In this document: one piece after another, positions 34,302 through 42,682 of the stretch
Numbering within the stretch: the stretch's first letter is position 1
Layout: each line of letters begins with the position of its first letter
Source: Verrucomicrobiia bacterium
GTDB taxonomy: Bacteria; Verrucomicrobiota; Verrucomicrobiia; Verrucomicrobiales; DEV007
DNA: 64,000 nt
Assembly: GCA_030425385.1 (NCBI GenBank)
Contig: JAUIAH010000006.1
Coordinates: 62,001 to 126,000 of the forward strand
Direction of reading: 5' to 3'
Notes under the pieces: model-generated
The model's input: only the letters and a program-made list of their open reading frames with translations
What the model was told of the DNA's origin: nothing
The model's database searches: none
Program-made: the position numbers and the translations under genes

Positions 34302-35162
34302 TTAGGGCTGGATTTGGGGGACGATATGACTATCGCGAAGTTCTTTCGCCTCCAGTAGAAATCGGTTAAGCGCCTCAATTTCCTCAGATTCGATGATGGA
34401 AGCCAAGCGTCGCAATTCGCTCTCGGCCGCGTTCAAACTCTCCAAAACCGCTTTCCGATTCTCCAGAAAGATCTCCGTCCACATGTGGGGTTCTCCAGAA
34501 GCCACGCGCGTGGTGTCCTGCAAGCCCCCTCCACAGAATGCCGCCCACTCGGGATGGTCACCGATTGCCGTGGTGACGAGCAGGGACGCCAGCGCATGAG
34601 GCAAGTGACTGATGTGCGCGACGATCCGGTCGTGCTCCTCCGCGGATAACTGATGCACACGCATGGCAACGCTTTTCCAGAAAGCAGCAATCTCCTCGAC
34701 CGCGTCCGCAGGGGAACGCTCATGTGGCGTCACTAAACAGCGGGCACCGTCGAATAGCCCTGCGGTGGCCGCCTCGATCCCCGAGGCTTCAGAGCCTGCC
34801 ATCGGGTGACTGCCAACGAACAGGTGCGAACTCCCTTCAAGAATGGTCTCGGCCTGAGCCACGATGGGAGCCTTCACACTGCCCACATCGGTGATCAGCT
34901 TGCCGGAGGAGGCGGACTGTCGAATGGACCGTAACAGTCCCGGCATGACGCCAATCGGCGTGGCCAGGACCACCAGGGACGCATCGGCCACGGCGTGGTC
35001 GAGATCACTCTCCACCGTGACGCCGTGACACACGGACTTCAAATGATCGAGAGGCTGCTGCCGGCGTCCCCAAACGACCACGTCACGTTGCTGCGCCACC
35101 AGCGCCATGGCGAGAGAACCACCGAGAAGGCCGGGGCCCAGAATCGCCACACGCTCACCCAT
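34302..35162 (-). CDS. tyrA: Prephenate dehydrogenase (or arogenate dehydrogenase)
   Basis: The protein has 286 residues from the ATG at 35162; a GTG six bases upstream is possible. The nucleotide-binding motif is GPGLLGGSLAMAL (about 8). TDVGSVKAP and GSHPMAGSE (about 118) are hallmark motifs of the family. The enzyme oxidatively decarboxylates prephenate (or arogenate) in tyrosine synthesis. There is no chorismate mutase or ACT domain, so feedback control is not evident in this chain. It lies 20 bases after a lipoprotein gene and ahead of aroA. Confidence 0.94.
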   Translation of the reverse strand: MGERVAILGPGLLGGSLAMALVAQQRDVVVWGRRQQPLDHLKSVCHGVTVESDLDHAVADASLVVLATPIGVMPGLLRSIRQSASSGKLITDVGSVKAPIVAQAETILEGSSHLFVGSHPMAGSEASGIEAATAGLFDGARCLVTPHERSPADAVEEIAAFWKSVAMRVHQLSAEEHDRIVAHISHLPHALASLLVTTAIGDHPEWAAFCGGGLQDTTRVASGEPHMWTEIFLENRKAVLESLNAAESELRRLASIIESEEIEALNRFLLEAKELRDSHIVPQIQP

Positions 35163-35182
35163 GATCACTCCGCAGAGGCGGA

Positions 35183-35680
35183 CTAGGGGACCAGGATCGT
35201 TTTACCGGTCTTGTTGCACTCAATTTGAGTACCGCTGGAGAGCCCTGAAACGTCAATGTAAGGCCCATCTTTAGCGTAGGGACTCACCACGAGATTGGTG
35301 GCACCGTCAACGGGAAGCGCATAGGGAAACTTCTCCTTCTCCGCTTCCGCAATGGGATCGATGTCTACCAATGGACGCGATTCGGGAGGCTTCGGTCTTG
35401 GCTTGGGCTGCGGCGTCGGCTTGGGCTGAGGACGCGGCTTGATCTCTGGAGTCGTGTTTCGACTCGTCGACGACGACGACGGACGGTTCCAGCGATTATC
35501 GGTGGGGTAATTACGTTGATTATTGTAATTACGAGATTGTTGCTGCTGCCCTACTGTTCCTGGAGGATACCGCAATTCGGAATTTCGTGGATAATTCGGG
35601 TGATCAAACGGAATAGGCTCCAAGCAGCCCCCGAACAGGAGAAGAATGGGCGAAGCGAATAGGAGATGGATAGCCTTCAT
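35183..35680 (-). CDS. Proline-rich lipoprotein of unknown function
   Basis: The protein has 165 residues. ATG 35680 opens a lipoprotein signal MKAIHLLFASPILLLFGGC with lipobox LFGGC; longer upstream starts lack sense. The mature protein has an Asn/Gln/Tyr-rich stretch, then a rigid (P-x-P-K) linker (PRPQPKPTPQPKPRPKPP), and a C-terminal segment (VVSPYAKDGPYIDVSGLSSG) ending KTGKTILVP. Such small C-terminal modules occur at the ends of verrucomicrobial lipoproteins, but I know no function. Its place upstream of tyrA may be chance. Confidence 0.8.
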   Translation of the reverse strand: MKAIHLLFASPILLLFGGCLEPIPFDHPNYPRNSELRYPPGTVGQQQQSRNYNNQRNYPTDNRWNRPSSSSTSRNTTPEIKPRPQPKPTPQPKPRPKPPESRPLVDIDPIAEAEKEKFPYALPVDGATNLVVSPYAKDGPYIDVSGLSSGTQIECNKTGKTILVP

Positions 35681-35849
35681 ATCTAAGAACTTGGATTCGA
35701 GGTGTCTTGCCTTGGTCACGTACCACACCGCTTTTATTCACTTGTGTCAAGTCGTGCCCTCAAGCGGCCTGGCGGCGAATCGATCTGCTTGCGCCTCCGA
35801 GGATGTGGCATCTGAGGCGCGCTGGGTCGACCCTCTTGCGGTTCCGCGC

Positions 35850-37067
35850 TCAGTGACTCTCTGCCGCCAACGCCTTGGGTTGGCCGATGGCTTCGAGCAT
35901 CTCCGCAAACCACTCTTGGGTGATGTCGAACGGCTTGTGTCCTTTGATCCGGGGAAACTCGATGACGCGCATCTCGCCGCCATGATCTTCGTCTAGTCCC
36001 GCCACGCCACTGGTCTTTTCCAAAGCGGCCTTGGCAGCAACAGCGGCGCTCTTGCGGATCAGCTCAATGTCACGCTCGTTGGGAGCGGCCGAACGGGCGA
36101 AATAGCCACTCTTCTGCACCAGCACTTTCTCTGCACCCAACTTGTCTTCTAACTGTTTGGCGAACCACTTGCCTGGATTCAATTGATCAATTCGAGGATG
36201 TCCGAAGGCGTCGCGGGGGACCTCTTCGCCGCGCGTTTCCATCTCCTTAATGATCGCATCAATGCCAGCACCCTCACTGAGAAACAAATGCACGCAGTCA
36301 TGCTCGTCCATGCAGCCATTCAAACGCTCCACCTCGGCGTCGAGATCGAGCGCCAACTCTGGCAACCACACCGCATTGACGTCCCAGCGTGCCTTGCTGA
36401 GAAGCATTTCGGGATAGAAGTCCCAGCTATCGATGAGCTTACGATAGGATTGTGCCGTCGCCGCGGCGAGCCATCCGCAACTCCGACCCATGATTTCGTG
36501 AATGAGGAGTTGTCGACGGCTCGTCGTATTCTCGTTCGCGATATTGGCATAGAAGAGCGCTCCCTGGTCCGCCGCTGTCCACGCACCTAGCGTTTGCACT
36601 ATTGGAAACACATCGTTATCCACCGTCTTGGGCATGCCGACGACGGTAAGGTCGTAGTTATTGCCCTCAAGATATCCTGCGAGATTCGCCGCCGCGGTAT
36701 TGGTGTCATCGCCGCCGATCGTATGCAGGATATCGATCCCATCTTTGGTAAGTTGTTCCGCGGCAACGTGGAGTGGGTCTTGGCCTTCGTTCACGAGTCC
36801 ACGCTTCACGCAGTCGTCAATATTGGTGAGCTTCACCCGGCTGTTGCCAATGAAACTACCACCAAAGTGGTGGAGCTTGGCCGCCTTCTGCATGACGTCT
36901 GCTGGAAACGTGATGCTCTTGCCCTGCAAGAGACCCTGATATCCATTCAAATAACCGACGAGTTCGGCGTCGGGACAAAGTGTGGCATATTGCTCGATGA
37001 GCGCTCCAATGGAAGAGGACAAGCACGGAGCAAGTCCGCCGGCAGTGAGGAATGCAATCTTGGGCAT
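35850..37067 (-). CDS. pfp: Pyrophosphate-dependent 6-phosphofructokinase
   Basis: The protein has 405 residues. GGDDTN (about 118) and PKTVDND (about 143) are the diagnostic sites. The Asp after GGD and the Lys in PKT mark pyrophosphate rather than ATP as phosphoryl donor. MGRSCGWLAA and HPRIDQLNPGKWFAKQL follow. The enzyme interconverts fructose 6-phosphate and fructose 1,6-bisphosphate reversibly, so it can serve glycolysis or gluconeogenesis. It is divergent from the class II aldolase that handles its product, giving a compact glycolytic pair. Confidence 0.94.
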   Translation of the reverse strand: MPKIAFLTAGGLAPCLSSSIGALIEQYATLCPDAELVGYLNGYQGLLQGKSITFPADVMQKAAKLHHFGGSFIGNSRVKLTNIDDCVKRGLVNEGQDPLHVAAEQLTKDGIDILHTIGGDDTNTAAANLAGYLEGNNYDLTVVGMPKTVDNDVFPIVQTLGAWTAADQGALFYANIANENTTSRRQLLIHEIMGRSCGWLAAATAQSYRKLIDSWDFYPEMLLSKARWDVNAVWLPELALDLDAEVERLNGCMDEHDCVHLFLSEGAGIDAIIKEMETRGEEVPRDAFGHPRIDQLNPGKWFAKQLEDKLGAEKVLVQKSGYFARSAAPNERDIELIRKSAAVAAKAALEKTSGVAGLDEDHGGEMRVIEFPRIKGHKPFDITQEWFAEMLEAIGQPKALAAESH

Positions 37068-37224
37068 GGTATGGAAATTGTTAAGAATAATGAAACGAAC
37101 CGCCTGACACGGGTCTCGATGGCGGCTTCTTAGCGTTCGATTGCGGCCGACGCAAGCATGGGCAAGAGAACGTTTCGTCCATGAGCTTGACGGTTGGTCA
37201 ATCTGTGCCTACGGAGGATTAACT

Positions 37225-38259
37225 ATGCCTATTGCCACACCGAAACAATTCGCCGCGATGCTGGACGCGGCTCAACAGGGAGACTATGCCTACCCGGCGA
37301 TCAATTGCTCGAGCATCACGACGCTCAATGCGGCGCTGAAGGGATTCGCCGATCAGAAGTCGGACGGGATCATTCAGTTCTCCACGGGTGCTGGTCAATT
37401 TGCCTCCGGACTCAATCACAAGGACGCCACCTACGGGACGATCTTGCTGGCGGAAGCGGCTCACCGCCTGGCCGAGCAGTATGACGTTCTCGTCGCCCTC
37501 AACACGGATCACTGTCAGCCCGAAAAGGCCGAGAGCTTCCTTGATCCGCTGCTTGAAGCGACCGCGGCTCGCCGGGCGAAAGGGGAGAACAATCTCTTTC
37601 AGAATCACATGCTCGACGCCTCGATCTTGCCTCTGGATGAGAACATGGCGATTTCGAAGAAATATCTGAAGAAGTGCGCGGAACTCGACATCATCTTGGA
37701 AGTCGAGGCCGGGGTCGTCGGTGGGGAAGAAGACGGCGCAGCGGGTACGGAAGACACTCCTGAAGAGCATCTCTACACCACGCCTGAAGACATGGTCGCG
37801 GTACATGAAGCGCTCGCCGAACTCGGCCGCTTCACCTTCGCGGCAACCTTCGGAAACGTGCACGGCCACTACAAGCCTGGCGCCGTCAAGCTTAAGCCTG
37901 GCATTCTCAAGGATGGCCAAGCGGCAGTGAAAGCGAAGTATGGCGATAGCGCTCAGTTTGATCTCGTCTTCCACGGCGGTTCTGGAAGCTTGTTAGAAGA
38001 GATTCGCGAAACCCTGGGTTATGGTGTCGTCAAGATGAACGTGGATACGGATACCCAGTATGCGTTCACACGTCCGATCGTGACGCACATGTGTGAGAAC
38101 ATTGAGGGTGTCCTCAAGATAGATGGCGAGATCGGCAACAAGAAGGCATACGATCCGCGTTCCTATCTTAAGAAAGGAGAGGAAGCCATGGCCGCACGCG
38201 TCGCACACGCCTGCGACGATCTCTTGTCGGTAGGCAAGACCTTGCATGGGCAAGTCTAA
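37225..38259 (+). CDS. fba: Class II fructose-bisphosphate aldolase
   Basis: The protein has 344 residues from ATG 37225, chosen because GGAGGA lies just upstream; the open frame extends further 5'. Zinc ligands and active-site motifs are visible: NTDHCQP (about 92), GNVHGHYKPG (about 211) and VFHGGSGS (about 248). It cleaves fructose 1,6-bisphosphate to triose phosphates. The length and motifs fit the class IIA form. It stands divergent from pfp, with 157 bases between the two starts for both promoters. Confidence 0.95.
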   Translation: MPIATPKQFAAMLDAAQQGDYAYPAINCSSITTLNAALKGFADQKSDGIIQFSTGAGQFASGLNHKDATYGTILLAEAAHRLAEQYDVLVALNTDHCQPEKAESFLDPLLEATAARRAKGENNLFQNHMLDASILPLDENMAISKKYLKKCAELDIILEVEAGVVGGEEDGAAGTEDTPEEHLYTTPEDMVAVHEALAELGRFTFAATFGNVHGHYKPGAVKLKPGILKDGQAAVKAKYGDSAQFDLVFHGGSGSLLEEIRETLGYGVVKMNVDTDTQYAFTRPIVTHMCENIEGVLKIDGEIGNKKAYDPRSYLKKGEEAMAARVAHACDDLLSVGKTLHGQV

Positions 38260-38348
38260 CTGATTGACCACATTTGTCTCTCTCGCGCCGGCTTCACGAA
38301 TCGTCGGCTGGCATGAGGTGAGAGAATCCTAGCGGATTCCTTTATGCA

Positions 38349-38378
38349 AACGGCCATCCTCGTGCGGGGATGGCCGTT
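38349..38378 (+). terminator. Hairpin after fba
   Basis: An 11-bp perfect stem, AACGGCCATCC with GGATGGCCGTT, around an 8-base loop lies 90 bases after fba. The following U-tract is poor (TTCTGC), so it is a likely but weak terminator. Confidence 0.5.
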
Positions 38379-38406
38379 CTGCAATCGTCTCACCACCCAC
38401 ACTGCA

Positions 38407-39552
38407 ATGCCCATGAAATTAATCCTTCTCTTATCGTTTGGCCTCCTTCACCTCACACTGGTTGCCGCAGAGCCTTTGCAGGTGGTTTCATTGGCAAAGG
38501 AAGACGAAACGGTGACCCTCTCCTGGAATGGTGGCGAACCTCCCTACGAGATCTTTCGGAGCGCTGACTTGCAGCAGTGGGCACCTGCAGGCACGAGCAC
38601 CGAGCCCACTTACACCATGATGACTGGTGAGGCTACCCCCTCGCAGTTCTTCCGTGTGATGGCGGCCGATGCGTTTGGTGATTATGTGGGGCAATGGCGG
38701 ATTGCGGAAGGGGAGTTTGGCGAGGCTTTGGCCAAGCATCGCCTCAAGTCACTCTGGGATTTCTATCGTCCTCAAAAGCCGACGGGCACCGCAGGTGCCA
38801 AAGCCTACTTCACACAGGCGAAAGTGCGCGTCCGCTACATTGATGGTTCCACCGTGCGGATGTTCACGGGCTCGCTGGCCGAACTGCCAGAAGCCGAGTG
38901 GACATTCGGGGACCGACAGATGGACCTCACGTGGAATTGGGGGGAAGGGGAATGGGAGCGCGCGATGACGCTTACCTTGTCGTTTCCCTATGATATCGAC
39001 GGTTTGCGCTTTCAACCCGTTCACTTGAGCGACCCCACGATCACTCTCAAAGCGGACTACGCCGTTCCCAAACCCAATCTTGAGTGGGATGGAAAGGTGA
39101 CCATGCGCGCCAATGAAGAAGCGGCTCTGGTCGAAGTCGACGACAAAGGCGAGCGCCCTGATTGGTGGGACCGCGAACTTGAGGTGACCCACGGCGGCGT
39201 CACCGTCGCGTCGACTTTCAGCATCGGCGTTCCGCTCATTGGGGGCAGTCCTGCCTTCATCTTCAAAACGCCACTCCTCGTCACCTGGGGGCAAACCACC
39301 ATCTCAGGTCTGACAGATCAACCGATTATTCTGTCAGGGAGATTCTCGCAAACTTACTATCCCTTTCACCACAATTTCATTGAAACACTCTGGCTTGAGC
39401 CCGCCTCGGAACCAGGGATGGACCCGAGGATCCTCGACCAGTTGCGAGACCAGAACATTCAGTTCATCATCCCCGAAAACCCTAGCGCTTTCCCTGATCA
39501 GGAATCGACTCTTAAGGTCATGGGGTTCGACCACCAGGTGCGTTCCCTCTGA
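38407..39552 (+). CDS. Secreted protein of unknown function with N-terminal S-x-D-L module
   Basis: The protein has 381 residues. ATG 38407 or 38413 opens a signal peptide (MKLILLLSFGLLHLTLVAAE). Residues about 20-85 form a short beta module with FRSADLQQW and QFFRV, the same pattern found at the C-termini of the two giant proteins upstream. The remainder holds Trp/Arg-rich beta segments (DYVGQWRIAEGEFG, MDLTWNWGEGEWERAMTL), with no family recognised. It is single, with the LysM gene converging on its 3' end 15 bases away. Confidence 0.78.
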   Translation: MPMKLILLLSFGLLHLTLVAAEPLQVVSLAKEDETVTLSWNGGEPPYEIFRSADLQQWAPAGTSTEPTYTMMTGEATPSQFFRVMAADAFGDYVGQWRIAEGEFGEALAKHRLKSLWDFYRPQKPTGTAGAKAYFTQAKVRVRYIDGSTVRMFTGSLAELPEAEWTFGDRQMDLTWNWGEGEWERAMTLTLSFPYDIDGLRFQPVHLSDPTITLKADYAVPKPNLEWDGKVTMRANEEAALVEVDDKGERPDWWDRELEVTHGGVTVASTFSIGVPLIGGSPAFIFKTPLLVTWGQTTISGLTDQPIILSGRFSQTYYPFHHNFIETLWLEPASEPGMDPRILDQLRDQNIQFIIPENPSAFPDQESTLKVMGFDHQVRSL

Positions 39553-39567
39553 CTCTCTGACAACGCT

Positions 39568-40074
39568 CTACGGGATGATCAGTTCTTGCCCAGGATAGAT
39601 GGTTGATTCTGTCAGGCCGTTGGCAGACATGATCGATTGCATGGAGACACCGTGAGCCTTGCCGATGCGGTAGAGATTGTCGCCCTTCTTCACGGAGTAG
39701 GTGCGGCCGCTTGAGGCACTCGTGCCGTAGTCGGATGGGGGATTGTAGGCACCACCTGAATTGTAGCTGCCGCCGGTGCTGTAGCCACCGGTCGTATCTC
39801 CTGGGATCGACACCACATTGCCAGTCTCAGAGTAGCCTTGACCCTGCTGACCCGTATAGGCACCCTGGCCGTAGCCTTGGTTCGTTGGTGCGCCATAACC
39901 TTGATTCGTCGTCCCATAGCCCTGCTGGTTGCCGTACCCGGTGGTATTTCCGTAGCCCTGGTTGGCGTAGGCGTCTCCGTAGCCTTGCTGCTGCCCATAG
40001 TAATCATCGTAATAGCAGCTCGATAGGAGAAGGGCTGGAGCAACTCCGAGTGACATCAGCTTAGAGATCTTCAT
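39568..40074 (-). CDS. LysM-domain lipoprotein with Gly/Tyr/Gln-rich repeats
   Basis: The protein has 168 residues. The signal ends in lipobox LLSSC (about 20). It is followed by a repetitive Tyr/Gly/Gln tract (GYGNQQGYGTTNQGYG), then a linker and a C-terminal LysM domain (YSVKKGDNLYRIGKAHGVSM, NGLTESTIYPGQELIIP). LysM binds peptidoglycan, so the protein would anchor in a membrane and grip the wall. The tract may be a flexible spacer. It runs convergent to the preceding gene. Confidence 0.9.
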   Translation of the reverse strand: MKISKLMSLGVAPALLLSSCYYDDYYGQQQGYGDAYANQGYGNTTGYGNQQGYGTTNQGYGAPTNQGYGQGAYTGQQGQGYSETGNVVSIPGDTTGGYSTGGSYNSGGAYNPPSDYGTSASSGRTYSVKKGDNLYRIGKAHGVSMQSIMSANGLTESTIYPGQELIIP

Positions 40075-40170
40075 AATTAAGATAAGTTAAACAAATTTCG
40101 CGCAACGCAAGCGTTTATCCCTGAGTGGGACGAGATCGACGCGCAATTCGTTCAGCTGATTTCTCAGGAA

Positions 40171-40392
40171 TCAATCATCGTCATCCATGCTGATGATCCC
40201 AGCCGTCTCATCTTCACGTCCGGTGTCACGGCCCATGATGCCCATGAGAACAAAGGCGGCCACCGCAAGGATCGCCAGTTCCATTCCATGAGTCTCAAAG
40301 CCCTCCGTTCCCTCCAAGCCATAACCAATGCCGACAGCCATGGCCAAAGAAACCATGCAGCCGACAAAGTAACGAAAGCGTCTCCAGTTCAC
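40171..40392 (-). CDS. Small two-helix membrane protein
   Basis: The protein has 73 residues with two hydrophobic segments, YFVGCMVSLAMAVGIGYGL and MELAILAVAAFVLMGIMG, and an acidic tail (DETAGIISMDDDD). No family is recognised. It lies between the NHL-repeat gene (57 bases upstream) and the LysM gene on the same strand, so it may be cotranscribed with the former. Confidence 0.6.
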   Translation of the reverse strand: MNWRRFRYFVGCMVSLAMAVGIGYGLEGTEGFETHGMELAILAVAAFVLMGIMGRDTGREDETAGIISMDDDD

Positions 40393-40449
40393 GTGACTGA
40401 GATTCTAGAGCCACGTCTCGAAGACGCAACCCGTTCTCCGTGATGAATA

Positions 40450-41493
40450 TCAACCAACCTTCTTCAGAAAGCTCACACGTCCCGTGGCCACCCATTCAGC
40501 CACGTAGATGTTTCCAGCGCGATCGAAGCAAGCGTCGTGTGGGTGGATGAAACGTCCAGCCTCCCACATAGACGGCGTCTTCCGCATGGCGAATTGATCA
40601 AGTGCCTTCTTGGTCCACGCCTCATCGTAGCCCAAATGCGTGATCACTTGGTTAGACTTGTCGTAGAGAGTGATGCGCGCATGAAGGTCGGGCACTAACA
40701 AGACCTCACCCTGAATATCGAAGTCGGCTGGAAAGCTAACAGTATCCACGAATTCACGATGCACACCCTCCAAGGTAAAGTATTGCAGCCTGGCATTGGC
40801 CCGATCCGCGACCACGAGAGCCGTTTCACGCCCTGGACGATCGTCTAACCAAATGCTATGTGGCGTCCTCATAGTACCAATGCGAGTGCCTTCGCCGCCC
40901 CACGATCGCACCCAATTTGCCTCGCGATCGTACTGATGGATGTAGTGGGAACCATAGCCATCAGCCACATAGAAACCGCCGTCGGGATGGAAAGCGATGT
41001 TGGTGGGGGAGAAACGCGCCTTCTCACCGTAGAACCCGCTATCTTGCGGATGGGCCATGGTCCAGACTTGTTCGCCTGTCAGAGTCGTCTTGGCCACCAG
41101 ACCCTGATTATCGCTAAGATAGAGAAACTCTTCGTTGCCCTCCTTCCTCACATCGATGCCATGACCGCCCCCGCTATACTCCTTTCCGAAAGTCCGCACA
41201 CACTTTCCGGTCTCAGGCTCGAAGACAGCAATCGTGTCCATGGGTTCCTTACCACCGCCGCGATGCTTCACATAGACCAGGCCTTCTGCATCGACCGCCA
41301 CGCCGTGGGTGTCTCGCCACAGGATGTGATCCGGCACCTGCCCCCAGCCGTGATGGCATTCGTATCGAAACCCATCCACGCCGATCACTACTGGTTTGGC
41401 ACCAGTCTTGTCAGCCGTGACGATGTTAGGAAAGAGAGGACCCGCTAGGGCAGTCCCACTGGCGGCAAGGAATCGGCGACGAGAGAGATGCAT
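40450..41493 (-). CDS. Tat-exported NHL/beta-propeller protein
   Basis: The protein has 347 residues. ATG 41493 is preferred because it opens a twin-arginine signal, MHLSRRRFLAASGTALAGPL. The mature part has regularly spaced NHL-like blades: DTHGVAVDAEGLVYVKHRGG, GHGIDVRKEG, PTNIAFHPDGGFYVADGYGS, RTPHSIWLDDRPG and HPHDACFDRAGNIYVAEW. Related exported propellers include peptidylamidoglycolate-lyase-like proteins, but a catalytic role here is not shown. It is divergent from the DUF1080 gene, 81 bases away. Confidence 0.87.
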   Translation of the reverse strand: MHLSRRRFLAASGTALAGPLFPNIVTADKTGAKPVVIGVDGFRYECHHGWGQVPDHILWRDTHGVAVDAEGLVYVKHRGGGKEPMDTIAVFEPETGKCVRTFGKEYSGGGHGIDVRKEGNEEFLYLSDNQGLVAKTTLTGEQVWTMAHPQDSGFYGEKARFSPTNIAFHPDGGFYVADGYGSHYIHQYDREANWVRSWGGEGTRIGTMRTPHSIWLDDRPGRETALVVADRANARLQYFTLEGVHREFVDTVSFPADFDIQGEVLLVPDLHARITLYDKSNQVITHLGYDEAWTKKALDQFAMRKTPSMWEAGRFIHPHDACFDRAGNIYVAEWVATGRVSFLKKVG

Positions 41494-41574
41494 GCCATCA
41501 TCCAACGCCAACAGACTAGGGAAGAGCAAGTGCGAACTTGTCATCCACCAGGCAATCTCTCAGGCTGATTCATC

Positions 41575-42363
41575 ATGAAAACGCCTTTCTTTCCGCTCGT
41601 CTCTCTTCTCCTGATCAACCTCGCATCGGCCGACGAAGCCCCTCAAGCTTCCACTGCGGACAGCCTCGGTTTGGGCGCGAAGCCACCCGCGGGAGCAGAC
41701 ATGCTCCTCGACGGCACCCGAGAGACACTCGATGCGAAATGGACCTATTGGGAAGGGCCACGATTCGCCTCGGCACTTCCTATCAAGTGGAAGATGGTCG
41801 ACGATCCGGTAGATGAAGGCCAGGTCCTCATGACCGACGATCCTGCCGCTGCTGGTGGCAAATACGGAGCTGCTGACATTGTCACCAAGAAGAAATACCG
41901 AGACTTTCGGCTCCATATTGAATTTCTCGTCGTCAAGGAAGGGGGAAATAGCGGCGTCTACCTGCAGAATCGCTACGAGATTCAGATCCTCGATGGCGAC
42001 ATGACGAAGCACGGGATGGGAGCGATCATCAACGAAAGTGAATCTCCGTATGAACTCTATCATGGTGCCGGCAAATGGAACGCCTACGACATGATCTTCC
42101 GCGCAGCGCGGTTTGAGGATGGCAAGCGTACGGAGCCTGCAAAAGTGACCATCTATTTCAATGGAAAGCTTGCCCACGAGGACTTCAGCATCGCCAAAGT
42201 GTGGGGTGGCGCCAACTCAGGGATCGATGGTGGCAACGACAACGGTCGCGGGATCACGGACACGCCAGGCGGTCTCAAGTTGCAATGTGAGGGGCACGAG
42301 GTGCTCTATCGCAACGCCTGGATCCAGGAACTCAACCTCAACGACGGCGATACCCGATTCTGA
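41575..42363 (+). CDS. Secreted DUF1080 (3-keto-disaccharide hydrolase-like) protein
   Basis: The protein has 262 residues with a signal peptide (MKTPFFPLVSLLLINLASAD). The DUF1080 domain (about 70-255) is clear: DFRLHIEFLVVKEGGNSGVY, YEIQILD and WNAYDMIFRAARFEDG, ending GHEVLYRNAWIQEL. This concanavalin-like fold is widely amplified in PVC bacteria. Some members hydrolyse 3-keto-glycosides, which would partner with Gfo/Idh/MocA oxidoreductases like the exported one at 26368. That link is inferred. Confidence 0.92.
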   Translation: MKTPFFPLVSLLLINLASADEAPQASTADSLGLGAKPPAGADMLLDGTRETLDAKWTYWEGPRFASALPIKWKMVDDPVDEGQVLMTDDPAAAGGKYGAADIVTKKKYRDFRLHIEFLVVKEGGNSGVYLQNRYEIQILDGDMTKHGMGAIINESESPYELYHGAGKWNAYDMIFRAARFEDGKRTEPAKVTIYFNGKLAHEDFSIAKVWGGANSGIDGGNDNGRGITDTPGGLKLQCEGHEVLYRNAWIQELNLNDGDTRF

Positions 42364-42469
42364 AGCACGGTCGTCCGTCGTCTGGAGTCGTGGAATTGCA
42401 CTAGAATTACCATAGCTCTCTCGGCGTGTTACGGGATACGATTTAATATTACATATATTGTGTTAAGTT

Positions 42470-42628
42470 ATGGGGAGCCTCCTAACCTCTTTAGGAAACC
42501 TTAATATTCAGCCAATGGCCAGTCACGGGATTCGCTCATCGATCGGTGATTCGGAACATGACTTGCAGGAAGTGACCATTGGGCTGAAGGAAGCGTCCAA
42601 CCTCTTGGCCGGTCGAAATCATGAGTAG
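42470..42628 (+). CDS. Candidate 52-residue small protein
   Basis: An ATG at 42470 opens 52 codons to TAG at 42626. The translation begins MGSLLTSLGNLNIQPMASHG and ends LKEASNLLAGRNHE, with coding-like amino acid balance and two putative amphipathic halves. An AT-rich stretch just upstream (TTTAATATTACATATATT) could supply a -10 region. No Shine-Dalgarno sequence or known family is visible. The ORF also contains a long imperfect inverted repeat, so the segment could be structured RNA instead. Moderate to low confidence as a gene. Confidence 0.35.
   Translation: MGSLLTSLGNLNIQPMASHGIRSSIGDSEHDLQEVTIGLKEASNLLAGRNHE
42507..42588 (+). other. Imperfect inverted repeat in the leader region of the SNF2 gene
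   Basis: Arms 42507-42526 (TTCAGCCAATGGCCAGTCAC) and 42572-42588 (GTGACCATTGGGCTGAA) pair over 16 positions with two small bulges, around a 45-base loop. A smaller hairpin (CCTAACCTCTTTAGG) lies at 42481-42495. The arrangement could be an RNA leader acting on the GTG-started SNF2 gene at 42683, or an operator site. Confidence 0.45.
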
Positions 42629-42682
42629 GCGTGAATTCTACTTGAAGCGGCCGCTCCAGTTGAATTACTAGGTAAGATATCA

